From positions 682,001-746,000 of the forward strand of contig JADJJY010000001.1 in the NCBI GenBank assembly GCA_016706275.1: a stretch of DNA of 64,000 bases, written 5' to 3'. Under the pieces are notes generated by a model. The model ran no database searches, had not been told where the DNA came from, and saw nothing but the letters and a program-made list of their open reading frames with translations. This document shows, piece after piece, positions 16,704 to 25,571 of the stretch; the stretch's first letter is position 1, and each line of letters starts with the position of its first letter. Position numbers and translations under genes: made by a program. Source of the DNA: Chloracidobacterium sp. GTDB taxonomy: Bacteria; Acidobacteriota; Blastocatellia; Pyrinomonadales; Pyrinomonadaceae.

Positions 16704-17326
16704 TATTGTCCGCCTCCTTGCTGGTTTTGGGCAATATCGGTCGGCGGTGCGGCGGCGTAGATGTAGGTCGGCGTATATATCACGCGAAACGTGTATTCCG
16801 TGTAAGTGACCCGCTCGGTTTCCTGCCGGTCCTGTCCGCGTAATTCGGCCTGAAAGAGGCCGGAATTATTCATATTATCGATCATCGCCATCACAGCCGG
16901 GTAATCGCGTGACAGCACTCCAAGTTCGAGCTCGGCCCTGATGCGTTCGCCGTCTTGAAATATATTGTTTACCGCGACACGAGACGCACTGACGCTGCCG
17001 GGCAATACTGCTTCGAGATCGGAAAACAGTCGCGACCAGCCAAATGTCTTGTTGGCGACCAGCTTGTGCGAGGCTGAAAGAAGGGCTTTTTGGTCGGGGG
17101 TGAGCAACTGCTGCACCTTTTCTCCCTCGCCCTTTAGACGAGCGATCTCTTTCTGACGCTCCTGGATGGCGGTCGCAAGAAGTACGTTTTGTTTCTTATT
17201 CTCGTTAAGACGCGCCAAGCAAAACACACCCGCCGCGATGCTTGCGACAAACATCAGGCCGGCGAGCAGATATGGTAAAACCCTGTTTCGAAAGGGGTTA
17301 GTGGCGAGGTTAAGCTTTGTTATCAC
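16703..17326 (-). CDS. pilN: PilN-like type IV pilus assembly protein
   Basis: A 207-residue bitopic protein beginning ITKLNLATNPFRNR, the short cytoplasmic tail by which PilN binds PilM, followed by a membrane helix (about residues 17-38), a coiled coil (KKQNVLLATAIQERQKEIAR) and a ferredoxin-like periplasmic domain (LELGVLSRDYPAVMAMIDNMN). The start is GTG 17324-17326, preceded directly by in-frame stops (TGA TGA about 21 bases upstream), so no longer form is possible. Unusually, no pilM or pilQ lies next to it; these must be elsewhere or replaced. The 101 bases between this gene and the diguanylate cyclase gene (17428) probably hold the operon promoter. Confidence 0.82.
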   Translation of the reverse strand: MITKLNLATNPFRNRVLPYLLAGLMFVASIAAGVFCLARLNENKKQNVLLATAIQERQKEIARLKGEGEKVQQLLTPDQKALLSASHKLVANKTFGWSRLFSDLEAVLPGSVSASRVAVNNIFQDGERIRAELELGVLSRDYPAVMAMIDNMNNSGLFQAELRGQDRQETERVTYTEYTFRVIYTPTYIYAAAPPTDIAQNQQGGGQ

Positions 17327-17427
17327 CTTAAAAACTGCAAATCATCAGACGTTGACACAAAAATAAATCTTAACACGAAAGATTTATGATGTCTTTCACG
17401 TTCTAAGGCACGTAAATGTTGCAATTT

Positions 17428-18354
17428 TTAGCCGCGGCGTGACGGTAAGATGATCTTCGCAGATTGTTCCGGGAGCTCGCTATAGACAGCGACGCTGTTG
17501 CGCCCGTTGTGTTTTGCCCTGTAAAGCGCCGAGTCTGCCATTTCGACTAGTTCGATAGGATCGGATGAGTCGGTCGGAAACGAAGAAACGCCGATGCTGA
17601 CGGTGATATGATGCGTCTCTTTTGACTTGCCTTGACGGACAATGCTGAATTGGTATTCTTCGATGGTCGCGCGGATGCGTTCGGCGGCGACTACGGCTTG
17701 GGCAAGATCAGCATCGAGCAAAAACGCGGCAAATTCGTCGCCGCCAAATCTGGCCGCTGCGTCTCCGCTTCGGAGGTTTGTCATTATCGCAAAGCCGATC
17801 TCTTCGATCGTCTTGCTACCCGTTAGATGGCCGTAGGTGTCATTGACCAGCTTAAAATTGTCGCCGTCCATCATCAGCACGCAAAAAGGACGGTTTTCGG
17901 CCGTCGCTCGACCGGCCTCACGCCGCAGTTCAGAAAAGAACGAGCGGCTCGATAACAGTCCGGTCAGATCGTCGTGCGAGATCAGGCGGTGTATTTGCCG
18001 CTGATATTCGCGGTCGATCTCGTCGAGCAGGTCAAACCGCAGGATCGTCTCGCCGATCGAGATCTTGTCACCGTTCTCAAGCACCTCGCGGCGGACGCGG
18101 CGTCCGTTTAGGAACGTGCCGTTTCGCGAATCGAGATCTGTCAGTATGTACTGAACTTTCTCGGTCGATGTGTCCGCCGTGACCATCGCGTGTTTTCGCG
18201 AGACCTGAGTGTCATTGACGCGGACATCTGCCTCAAGTGCCCGGCCCATGATGACCTCTTCGCGCTCAAGCGGGATAGGCACAGCGATCAACTCGCCGCT
18301 CAAAAATACGAGGGCGGGTTTGATGTCGCGTCTGACTATTTTGGAATCGTTCAT
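17428..18354 (-). CDS. FHA-domain diguanylate cyclase (GGDEF)
   Basis: Makes cyclic di-GMP from two GTP; cytoplasmic. Residues about 20-105 form a forkhead-associated domain (MGRALEADVRVNDTQVSRKHAMV and DLDSRNGTFLNGRRV, with the phosphothreonine-binding Arg, Ser and Asn visible). The GGDEF domain follows (about 130-300) with the intact active site RFGGDEFAAF and, five residues before it, an RSGD inhibitory I-site, implying feedback control by the product. Activation by a Ser/Thr-kinase-phosphorylated partner is the usual idea for FHA-GGDEF proteins. It lies next to the pilN-pilO operon on the same strand and close to a BY-kinase for exopolysaccharide, both common c-di-GMP outputs. Confidence 0.92.
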   Translation of the reverse strand: MNDSKIVRRDIKPALVFLSGELIAVPIPLEREEVIMGRALEADVRVNDTQVSRKHAMVTADTSTEKVQYILTDLDSRNGTFLNGRRVRREVLENGDKISIGETILRFDLLDEIDREYQRQIHRLISHDDLTGLLSSRSFFSELRREAGRATAENRPFCVLMMDGDNFKLVNDTYGHLTGSKTIEEIGFAIMTNLRSGDAAARFGGDEFAAFLLDADLAQAVVAAERIRATIEEYQFSIVRQGKSKETHHITVSIGVSSFPTDSSDPIELVEMADSALYRAKHNGRNSVAVYSELPEQSAKIILPSRRG

Positions 18355-18506
18355 AGGGAGCCTCGGCGGCGGCGGGAGGGGGCAACTTATAGAATAACTT
18401 AATCTTTGTAGTAATTTCCAGACTTTTTTACACCCGCAATTAGCCGTTTTGATACCGGAAAGGGCTATAATCTTTGCAAAACCAAAATGACGGACGGAAA
18501 AATATT

Positions 18507-19079
18507 ATGTATTGCGAAAAATGCGGAGCGGACAACTCGGAATCGGCTAAATTTTGCCGAAAGTGCGGAGCCGACACAGAAACGGAATTGGAAACGCGGG
18601 TCGCGGTTCGTGAAAATGCGGGTGATGGCGAGACCGAGATATTTTCGATCAGCCCAACACTGATGTTCGTTAAGGCCGGTTATGTCCTGGCGGCCATCGG
18701 GGCGCTGTTTTTCGTAGCGCTGCTGAGTGTGTTTTTGTGGTCGATCGTCCCGGTGTGGCTCGCGATCGTACTGTCATTCACGCTCTTCTTGGTACCTGCT
18801 TTTTACCATTTCAAGCAAAAGCTCGTGCGTTACAGGCTGACCGATTCGACGCTTGAGATCGACTCAGGATTTATATCGCGGACGACGCAGAATGTGCCGA
18901 TACGGCGAATACAAGATGTAACGGTAACGACCTCGGTTCTGCAGAGGCTTTTAGGGTTTGGGGATCTGGTAGTAGATAACGCCAGCGAAGAAGGCGGAAA
19001 GATCGTGTTAAAAAATATCAACACGCCGAAAGAATATGCCGATAAATTACTTGCGCAGATGAGAGAAAACGAAAGGTGA
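18507..19079 (+). CDS. Zinc-ribbon and bacterial PH (DUF304/YdbS-like) membrane protein
   Basis: A 190-residue protein with an N-terminal zinc ribbon (CEKCGADNSESAKFCRKCGAD, two CxxC pairs, cut here at position 3), a linker, two adjacent membrane helices (about residues 55-105, ending FLVPAFYHFK) and a bacterial PH domain (RYRLTDSTLEIDSGFISRTTQNVPIRRIQDV is its core, of which YRLTDSTLEIDSG is the signature part). The start is ATG 18507 after GGACGGA; an in-frame TTG at 18474 would add 11 residues before the ribbon. YdbS-like proteins sit in the inner membrane; their role is unclear, with links to secretion stress in Bacillus. It is a stand-alone gene between divergent and convergent neighbours. 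Confidence 0.82.
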   Translation: MYCEKCGADNSESAKFCRKCGADTETELETRVAVRENAGDGETEIFSISPTLMFVKAGYVLAAIGALFFVALLSVFLWSIVPVWLAIVLSFTLFLVPAFYHFKQKLVRYRLTDSTLEIDSGFISRTTQNVPIRRIQDVTVTTSVLQRLLGFGDLVVDNASEEGGKIVLKNINTPKEYADKLLAQMRENER

Positions 19080-19099
19080 GCCATGGCTCACCTTTTCTA

Positions 19100-21622
19100 C
19101 TAGATCTCAGCTTTTTCGTCCTTGTTCACATCTTCGAGAAAAGGCGTTTCGTCGCCGTCAGACTGTGAATAATACTGATAATATCCCGAACCGTAATAAT
19201 CATACTCCATCGAACCCGACTTGATACCGTTTAGCACGACGCCGTAAATACGGGCTCCGATCGCATTGACGCGCTGTTTGAACTGACGCATCAAGTGCAG
19301 CGAACTCTTGTTAGCCATCGCGACGAGAACAACGCCGTCAACCAACGTTGAGAGGATCGACGCATCGGTAAATGAGATCGCCGGTGGGGAATCGATAATG
19401 ATGTGCTTATAACGTGTGCCGAGAAACTCTAACAACTCACGCATCTCGTTTGAGCTCAAAAGCTCAGCCGGATTTGGCGGGATCGGGCCGCTGGTGATGA
19501 TCTTTAACTTATGCAGGTCTTTATAAGTACGGATAATATTATCTGTATTTTTATCACCCGACAGATAGTTGGTCAGCCCCTGAGTATTTTCTAAACCAAA
19601 ATGGCTGTGAAGCCTCGGACGCCGCAGATCACAATCGATAATGACAACATCCGCATCACCCTGTGCGAGCGTGATGGCGGTATTGATCGCCGTCGTTGTC
19701 TTACCTTCAGACGGCTGTGACGAGGTGACCAAAATAGTTTTTGGCGGCTTGCCGGCCGACGAAAATAGCAGCGAGGTGCGCAGATGCCTGTAAGCCTCTG
19801 CCATCGGCGAATTGCGCTCTTCCAGACTGATGAGCGCGGCAGTCGCGGGATTGCCATTCCCGTTCCCATTCCCGTTCGTTATTCCGCCGGTGAGCAGCTT
19901 TCGCTTTTCGTTGTTGAGATAATGCGGGATAAGAGCAAGCGTCGGCAGCCCGAGATGGCGGCTGACATCGTCTGACGTGCGAACCGAATCGTCGAGGTAA
20001 TCGAGCAGAAATGCGAGCCCGATACCGGCGGCGAGCGAGAGCATCATCGCGATAAAGATGTTGCGTGTTCGCTGCGGCCCGATCGGCGACGACGGCGTGA
20101 CGGCCTTGTTTTGGATCTTGATATTGTCAGGGCGGCCGCTGGTCAATGCCAGTTCTAGTTCTTTCTGACGCTGCGAATATGTATTGATCAACTCGCGGTT
20201 GTTTTTTAACTCGTCTCTCAGCGAGGTGAGCCGGGTTTCGGCCTGTCCCTCGATATTTGCCTTGCCGGCGGCCTGTTCAAAAGCCTCACGCTGACGAGCC
20301 TCGCGTTGCTGAGCGGCTCCTAAGGATGAACGCAAGCTTGCGAGCACTTCGCGTTCCGCGCTTTCGACGAGCTTATCGCCTTCGGATTTGATCTTTTCCG
20401 TAACGTCTTTTTTGATGCGAACCTTTTGAGCCTCAAGCTCTTTGATCTGTGCATCGATCGCAACAACATCTCTGTAATCCGGGGTGTAACGTACTAAAAG
20501 CGCTTTTCGCTTCTCATTTGCTTCGTCGATCTTTTTGTCGATGGCGTCGATACGGTTGTCGAGGTCCATCTGACGTTTGATGTTTTGGCTGCGGGCGTCC
20601 TGGATCGCCCGGTTATCAGGTACGACCGAGAGGATGTCGCCTGTACCACGGGCATTGATGGCCGCGTTGTATTGCGCGAGTATTTTTCCGGTTTCCTCTT
20701 GAGCAGTACGATACTGGGTCAATAGCGTTTGCAGGTCAGCCGCACGAACCTCACCGCCCTTGTCCTGCAGCGGCAGATTGCTCGATTGCATCACCATGAT
20801 CAGATCGTTTTCCTGCTTAGTGATGGTTGCGTGCAATTCCTCAATGGATTTTTGCAGGTCTTCGTATGCCTGTTGCGTGCCGGCGGTCTCGCGGTCCGCG
20901 TCTTCTTTGATAAACAGCTCGGCGACCTTGTCCGAAACTCGGGCGGCAAGCGCCGGATTGGTATTATCGACTGTGATGTTTACAAGATTTGTCCGCTCGA
21001 CCTGCTCGACGTTCAGGCCGCCGATAAGCGCGGAAGCGTAGGTTTCAGCCCGCTTGTTTTCCTCGGGCGTTAACTGGGCCTCATCCGATTTGTTAGACGT
21101 TACCGACGACTCAGTAATGACCGGCACAGCGTTGTCAGTATCAGCTTTCTTTTCTCCGCCTGAGAACAACGAGCGGATCGTAGCAAATATGCCGCGATTA
21201 CCGTCACCCAATAAATTGGCATCACGCTGCAAGCCGAGAGCGATGACAACATGCTTCATAAGCCCCTGATTTCGGAGCAATTGGAGCTGCGTATTGTAAT
21301 ATTTTTGGTCGTCGCCAAAATTGATATTGATCGCCTCTTTTTGCGTTTGCGGCGGCCGGCGCGGTTCGATGATGATCGAGGTTTTGGCTTGGTATATCGA
21401 CTGTTGACGGTATGAGTAAAACGCGGCGGCGGCGGTCATTAAAATGGTGATCGCCAAAATGATCGGTAATCGCTTGTAGACGATATTAAAATACTGTTTG
21501 ATCGAGCGCTTGCCATCGACCGAGTCGTCATAAACAGACGAATATCCCGTGCCAAAATCAATCTGGCTAACACTTAGATCGTTCGTAACCGGAAGAGGCG
21601 TAAGCCTCTGATCGTTTTCCAT
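19100..21622 (-). CDS. Polysaccharide co-polymerase/tyrosine autokinase (Wzc-like BY-kinase)
   Basis: A single-chain Wzc-type protein of 840 residues that controls chain length and export of exopolysaccharide or capsule. Domains: Wzz chain-length domain with a first membrane helix near residue 53 and a second near 540 (FIAMMLSLAAGIGLAFLLDY), long periplasmic coiled coils between (about 240-500), and a cytoplasmic kinase. Kinase motifs: Walker A SSQPSEGKTTTAIN (about 645), Walker A' VVIIDCDLRRPRLH (about 672) and Walker B HIIIDSPPA (about 750). The C-terminal tyrosine cluster YDYYGSGYYQYYSQ is the autophosphorylation tail. A (Asn-Gly)4 repeat links membrane and kinase parts. No glycosyltransferases or Wza/Wzx genes are adjacent. 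Confidence 0.93.
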   Translation of the reverse strand: MENDQRLTPLPVTNDLSVSQIDFGTGYSSVYDDSVDGKRSIKQYFNIVYKRLPIILAITILMTAAAAFYSYRQQSIYQAKTSIIIEPRRPPQTQKEAININFGDDQKYYNTQLQLLRNQGLMKHVVIALGLQRDANLLGDGNRGIFATIRSLFSGGEKKADTDNAVPVITESSVTSNKSDEAQLTPEENKRAETYASALIGGLNVEQVERTNLVNITVDNTNPALAARVSDKVAELFIKEDADRETAGTQQAYEDLQKSIEELHATITKQENDLIMVMQSSNLPLQDKGGEVRAADLQTLLTQYRTAQEETGKILAQYNAAINARGTGDILSVVPDNRAIQDARSQNIKRQMDLDNRIDAIDKKIDEANEKRKALLVRYTPDYRDVVAIDAQIKELEAQKVRIKKDVTEKIKSEGDKLVESAEREVLASLRSSLGAAQQREARQREAFEQAAGKANIEGQAETRLTSLRDELKNNRELINTYSQRQKELELALTSGRPDNIKIQNKAVTPSSPIGPQRTRNIFIAMMLSLAAGIGLAFLLDYLDDSVRTSDDVSRHLGLPTLALIPHYLNNEKRKLLTGGITNGNGNGNGNPATAALISLEERNSPMAEAYRHLRTSLLFSSAGKPPKTILVTSSQPSEGKTTTAINTAITLAQGDADVVIIDCDLRRPRLHSHFGLENTQGLTNYLSGDKNTDNIIRTYKDLHKLKIITSGPIPPNPAELLSSNEMRELLEFLGTRYKHIIIDSPPAISFTDASILSTLVDGVVLVAMANKSSLHLMRQFKQRVNAIGARIYGVVLNGIKSGSMEYDYYGSGYYQYYSQSDGDETPFLEDVNKDEKAEI

Positions 21623-21764
21623 ACTGCTAAATACTTCCTAACCAAAACAGCCACCGATATGTGGAGCAAACTTGCTTTATACCACATTAAAGGCGCTATT
21701 TCACCAATATAATATACAGTCTAGCATTTTGAATTGGGAAAGTTTAGCCCTTTTTGCACAGGCT

Positions 21765-21794
21765 TTGTCTGACGTGACTCGCGAATGATATATT
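21765..21794 (+). promoter_or_regulatory. Sigma70-like promoter for the fused flavoprotein gene
   Basis: TTGTCT (21765-21770), 18-base spacer, TATATT (21789-21794). It lies 34 bases ahead of the ATG at 21828 in the only stretch without coding between the divergent genes at 21622 and 21828. Confidence 0.4.
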
Positions 21795-21799
21795 TTAAG

Positions 21800-21828
21800 T
21801 TTACCCAATGATTCAAATTCTGGGTAAA
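21800..21828 (+). promoter_or_regulatory. Inverted repeat covering the flavoprotein start codon
   Basis: TTTACCCA (21800-21807) and TGGGTAAA (21821-21828) are perfect inverted copies 13 bases apart. The right arm ends on the A of the ATG, where a ribosome binding site would be expected but is missing. It could be a repressor operator just downstream of the -10 box, or an mRNA hairpin that masks initiation. Confidence 0.45.
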
Positions 21829-24800
21829 TGGAATGTGATATGACCGAAGTTTCAGTAGATAGAGATCAGTTTAGTGGGCACGATATCGAACTTGGTATCG
21901 AAGGTTTTAGTTTTGTCGATCTTTTTGACGCCGGACGCCTAAAAGATCTGGCCGATAAATTTTACGCCGATGTCGAAAAGCACGAGCCGTTGCTGCACGC
22001 CGCCCTGACGAAATATATCGCCGCTAGCGGCGAAGGGTTTGAGCGGAGAGTCGAGTCAAAGATACTGACTGATGCCGCGCCGTTTCTTTCGGATTTTATC
22101 GCACGGCTTTTTAAGATCACGGGCGAGAACAAAGAGCTTGAGCACGAGATAACCGTCCAGAATCCGGTGTGGAAATACAAATTTTTTGTTCAACGCCGTG
22201 CGATCAAAAAATTTAAGGCCGAAGACGCCCAGCACCTGAACGAGGCCGAACTCTGGCGAGCGGTAATCGAGCTGCGCAACACAGGCTTTGACGAGACACT
22301 CGTCCGGGACGAAGAGCTGTCGATCGCAGAGATGACATGTCGCCTGCTCGACGCTGAGGAGGCTCTAGGGAAAGAAGATGTTGAGAGTGCGGCTGCCACA
22401 GACACGGCGGCCCGGGTCGAGCGAACCTACGAAAAGCACCGCGACAGTATTTTCGGCAGTATCTATGCCCCGTACGTATTGGCTGAACAAGAGGTCGAAG
22501 GCGACCTGCTCCTGGTAAAGGCTGCTCTGCACATCATCGAAGCGTGGTCGGCCGCGGCGTTTCATGGCAAAACAAAGAAATGGCACAGTTTTAAGGTTCC
22601 GCACGGCCTCGATTATCAAAATCTCGTTCATCTCATCCATCCCGAACCAAAGCTGCACAATATAATGCGTGGCAGTGAGGACATTCTTAGAAAACGAGAC
22701 GGCTTTAAGCTGACCGATGATCGCGGCACGATGCGCGACGCGCTTGGCGAGATCGACTACTGTATGATCTGCCACGAGAGGGAAAAAGACGCGTGCCGGA
22801 CCGGTCTTCACGAAAAGGACGGCACAGTGCATCGCAATCCGCTCGGCATCAAGACCGAGGGCTGTCCGCTCGACGAACGCATCTCAGAAATGCACATGCT
22901 CAAGGCACAGGGCGACGCGATCGGTTCGCTAGCTCTCATCACGATCGACAATCCGATGTGTGCCGGAACGGGCCACCGCATCTGTAACGACTGCATGAAA
23001 GGCTGCATCTTTCAAAAGCAGGAGCCAGTCAACATCCCTCTCGCCGAAACGGCCTCGTTGACCGATGTGCTTAATCTGCCATACGGATTTGAGATCTACA
23101 GCTTGCTGACGCGTTGGAATCCGCTCAATGCAAAACGCCCGTATTCACTGCCGTACAACGGAAAAAATGTGATGGTCGTCGGTCTCGGCCCTGCGGGATA
23201 TACGCTCGCACATTATCTTTTGAACGAAGGCTTTGGCGTAGTCGGCATCGACGGGCTAAAGATCGAATCGCTTCCTGAAAAGTGGACCGGCAAAAACGGC
23301 ACATCATGCCCAAAACCGATACATGATCTCAGCGAGATCACTGAGCAGCTCGATGAACGCATCCTGTCCGGTTTCGGCGGTGTTTCCGAATACGGTATTA
23401 CGGTTCGTTGGGACAAAAACTTTTTGACGATGGTGCAGCTGATGTTGACGCGGCGCAAGCGGTTTCGTCCCTATGGCGGCATACGTTTTGGCGGAACGAT
23501 CACGATCGAAGACGCGTGGGATTTTGGCTTTGACCACATCGCGATCGCGACCGGTGCCGGACGGCCGACGATCGTGCCGATGAAAAACAACCTCATTCGC
23601 GGCATTCGCCAAGCGTCGGATTTTCTGATGGCGCTGCAGTTGACTGGTGCATTTAAGAAAGATACGTTGTCGAACCTACAAGTTCGTCTGCCGGCTGTAG
23701 TTATCGGGGGCGGCCTGACGGGTATCGACACCGCGACCGAGCTGTTTGCCTATTATCCCGTGCAGGTCGAAAAAATGCTGCACAAATATGAGCAGGTCGT
23801 GGCGGAATTTGGCGAAGAGCACGTGATGAAGGCCTTTGACCCCGAAGAGCTGATGACGCTGCCGGAGTTTCTCGACCACGGCCGTCAGATCCGTGCCGAA
23901 CGCGAACGTGCGGCGGCGGCCGGAGAAGTACCGAATTTTGTTCCGCTCGTACGCGGTTGGGGCGGCGTGTCACTTATCTATCGCAAGCGTTTGCAAGACT
24001 CGCCAGCCTATCGCCTCAATCACGAAGAGGTCCAAAAAGCGCTCGAAGAGGGAATCGACTTTGTCGAGTGTATGTCGCCGACCGAAGCCGTTCCCGACGA
24101 ATTTAATGCGGTCAAGGCTCTTGTTTTCGAGCGACTAAACTACGACGCCGAAACCGGTAAATTTGATAAGACAGGTGAGATGCACGAGTTTCCGGCACGT
24201 ACCGTTTGCGTTGCCGCCGGAACATCGCCGAATGTTATTTACGAGAAGGAAAAGCCGGGCACGTTCAAGATGGACGAGTGGCAGCAGTTTTTCCAGCCGT
24301 TCAAGGTTGCCACCAACGGCGACGGCAAACAGCACGTTGTCGAAACGCCAAAGGGCGAGGCCGGATTTTTCACGTCGTACGAACACGACGGAAAATTTAT
24401 CAGCTACTACGGCGACAACCATCCGACCTACGCCGGTAACGTTGTAAAAGCGATGGCATCCGCCAAGCACGGCTACCCAAAGGTCGTCGAGATCTTTGCC
24501 GACGCACTAGCAACTCGCGGTACACTGCCGCAGACCGAGCGTGATTCGATCTTCGATCACTTGGTCGCAACGCTCGATGAGCAGCTGCGGGCGTATGTTG
24601 TTAAGGTTGAAAGGCTGACGCCGACGATCGTCGATGTGATTGTAAAAGCACCATTACAGGCGAGAAAGTTTGAGCCGGGGCAATTCTACCGTCTCCAAAA
24701 TTTCGAAACGACTGCACCGTTCGTTGACGGAAAGCGTCTGATGATGGAAGGTTTGGCTCTGACAGGAGCGTGGGTCGATGAGGAAAAAGGCCTGCTCTCG

Positions 24801-25571
24801 ATGATCGTTCTCGAAATGGGAACCTCATCGCGGCTCTGCTCACTGCTAAAAGAGGGCGAAGAAGTTTTGGTGATGGGCCCGACGGGCACGCCGACCGAGA
24901 TCCCTGAAAATGAGAATGTATTGCTCGCCGGCGGCGGTCTCGGTAATGCCGTTCTGTTCTCGATCGCACGAGCCTTGCGCGCCAAAAACAACAAGGTCAT
25001 CTATTTTGCCGGTTATAAGGACGGTGGTGACCTCTTCAAACGTGAGGAAATTGAAAATGCGACCGATCAGGTGATCTGGGCAACTGACTATGGCGTCGAG
25101 ATCGCTCCCGACAGGCCGCAGGACGCGCATTTTCGCGGCAACATCGTCCAGGCGATGATCGCGTACGCCGAGGGCAAGCTTGGCACCAAGACGGTCGAGA
25201 CCCACAGCGTTGACCGTATCATCGCCATCGGCTCGGATCGCATGATGAACGGGGTCCGCGAAGCCCGCCACGCAGCGCTCAAGCCTTACCTCAAAGACAA
25301 CCACGTCGCGATCGGCTCGATCAACAGCCCGATGCAATGCATGATGAAAGAGGTCTGCGCTCAATGTCTGCAACGCCACGTCAATCCGCACACCGGCGAA
25401 GAGTTTTTTGTGTTCTCATGCTTTAATCAGGACCAGCATCTCGATTTTGTCGATTTCAAAAACCTCAACGACCGTCTGAAAGCTAACAGTATTCAGGAAA
25501 AGCTGACTAATCTGTGGTTGGACCGGACTTTTGGAAACGAAGAATTTAAGAAAGCTCACAGCCTAGGTTAG
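21828..25571 (+). CDS. Large fused Fe-S/FAD/NAD(P) oxidoreductase (NfnAB/GltD-PyrK-like)
   Basis: A 1247-residue cytoplasmic flavoprotein. Residues 1-300 are helical and unrecognised. Cysteine motifs follow: CMICHEREKDAC (about 312) and CAGTGHRICNDCMKGC (about 380). A GltD/NfnB-like FAD module has its first dinucleotide fold at MVVGLGPAGYTLAH (about 448) and the second at VVIGGGLTGIDTATEL (about 625). From about 920 a ferredoxin-reductase domain starts (FEPGQFYRLQ; NAD site LLAGGGLGNAVLFS near 1033), ending in a PyrK-like cluster site CMMKEVCAQCLQRH. In two-subunit relatives (NfnAB) these modules bifurcate electrons between NADH, NADPH and ferredoxin; here they are one chain. The actual reaction is not known. 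ATG 21828 is used; ATG 21840 is an alternative. Confidence 0.82.
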   Translation: MECDMTEVSVDRDQFSGHDIELGIEGFSFVDLFDAGRLKDLADKFYADVEKHEPLLHAALTKYIAASGEGFERRVESKILTDAAPFLSDFIARLFKITGENKELEHEITVQNPVWKYKFFVQRRAIKKFKAEDAQHLNEAELWRAVIELRNTGFDETLVRDEELSIAEMTCRLLDAEEALGKEDVESAAATDTAARVERTYEKHRDSIFGSIYAPYVLAEQEVEGDLLLVKAALHIIEAWSAAAFHGKTKKWHSFKVPHGLDYQNLVHLIHPEPKLHNIMRGSEDILRKRDGFKLTDDRGTMRDALGEIDYCMICHEREKDACRTGLHEKDGTVHRNPLGIKTEGCPLDERISEMHMLKAQGDAIGSLALITIDNPMCAGTGHRICNDCMKGCIFQKQEPVNIPLAETASLTDVLNLPYGFEIYSLLTRWNPLNAKRPYSLPYNGKNVMVVGLGPAGYTLAHYLLNEGFGVVGIDGLKIESLPEKWTGKNGTSCPKPIHDLSEITEQLDERILSGFGGVSEYGITVRWDKNFLTMVQLMLTRRKRFRPYGGIRFGGTITIEDAWDFGFDHIAIATGAGRPTIVPMKNNLIRGIRQASDFLMALQLTGAFKKDTLSNLQVRLPAVVIGGGLTGIDTATELFAYYPVQVEKMLHKYEQVVAEFGEEHVMKAFDPEELMTLPEFLDHGRQIRAERERAAAAGEVPNFVPLVRGWGGVSLIYRKRLQDSPAYRLNHEEVQKALEEGIDFVECMSPTEAVPDEFNAVKALVFERLNYDAETGKFDKTGEMHEFPARTVCVAAGTSPNVIYEKEKPGTFKMDEWQQFFQPFKVATNGDGKQHVVETPKGEAGFFTSYEHDGKFISYYGDNHPTYAGNVVKAMASAKHGYPKVVEIFADALATRGTLPQTERDSIFDHLVATLDEQLRAYVVKVERLTPTIVDVIVKAPLQARKFEPGQFYRLQNFETTAPFVDGKRLMMEGLALTGAWVDEEKGLLSMIVLEMGTSSRLCSLLKEGEEVLVMGPTGTPTEIPENENVLLAGGGLGNAVLFSIARALRAKNNKVIYFAGYKDGGDLFKREEIENATDQVIWATDYGVEIAPDRPQDAHFRGNIVQAMIAYAEGKLGTKTVETHSVDRIIAIGSDRMMNGVREARHAALKPYLKDNHVAIGSINSPMQCMMKEVCAQCLQRHVNPHTGEEFFVFSCFNQDQHLDFVDFKNLNDRLKANSIQEKLTNLWLDRTFGNEEFKKAHSLG

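Noticed and set aside
19855..19885. Tandem AATGGGAACGGG repeat as a mobile or phase-variation tract
   Set aside because: It is a short imperfect repeat coding for an Asn-Gly linker in the BY-kinase; the unit length of a multiple of three gives no frameshift switching.
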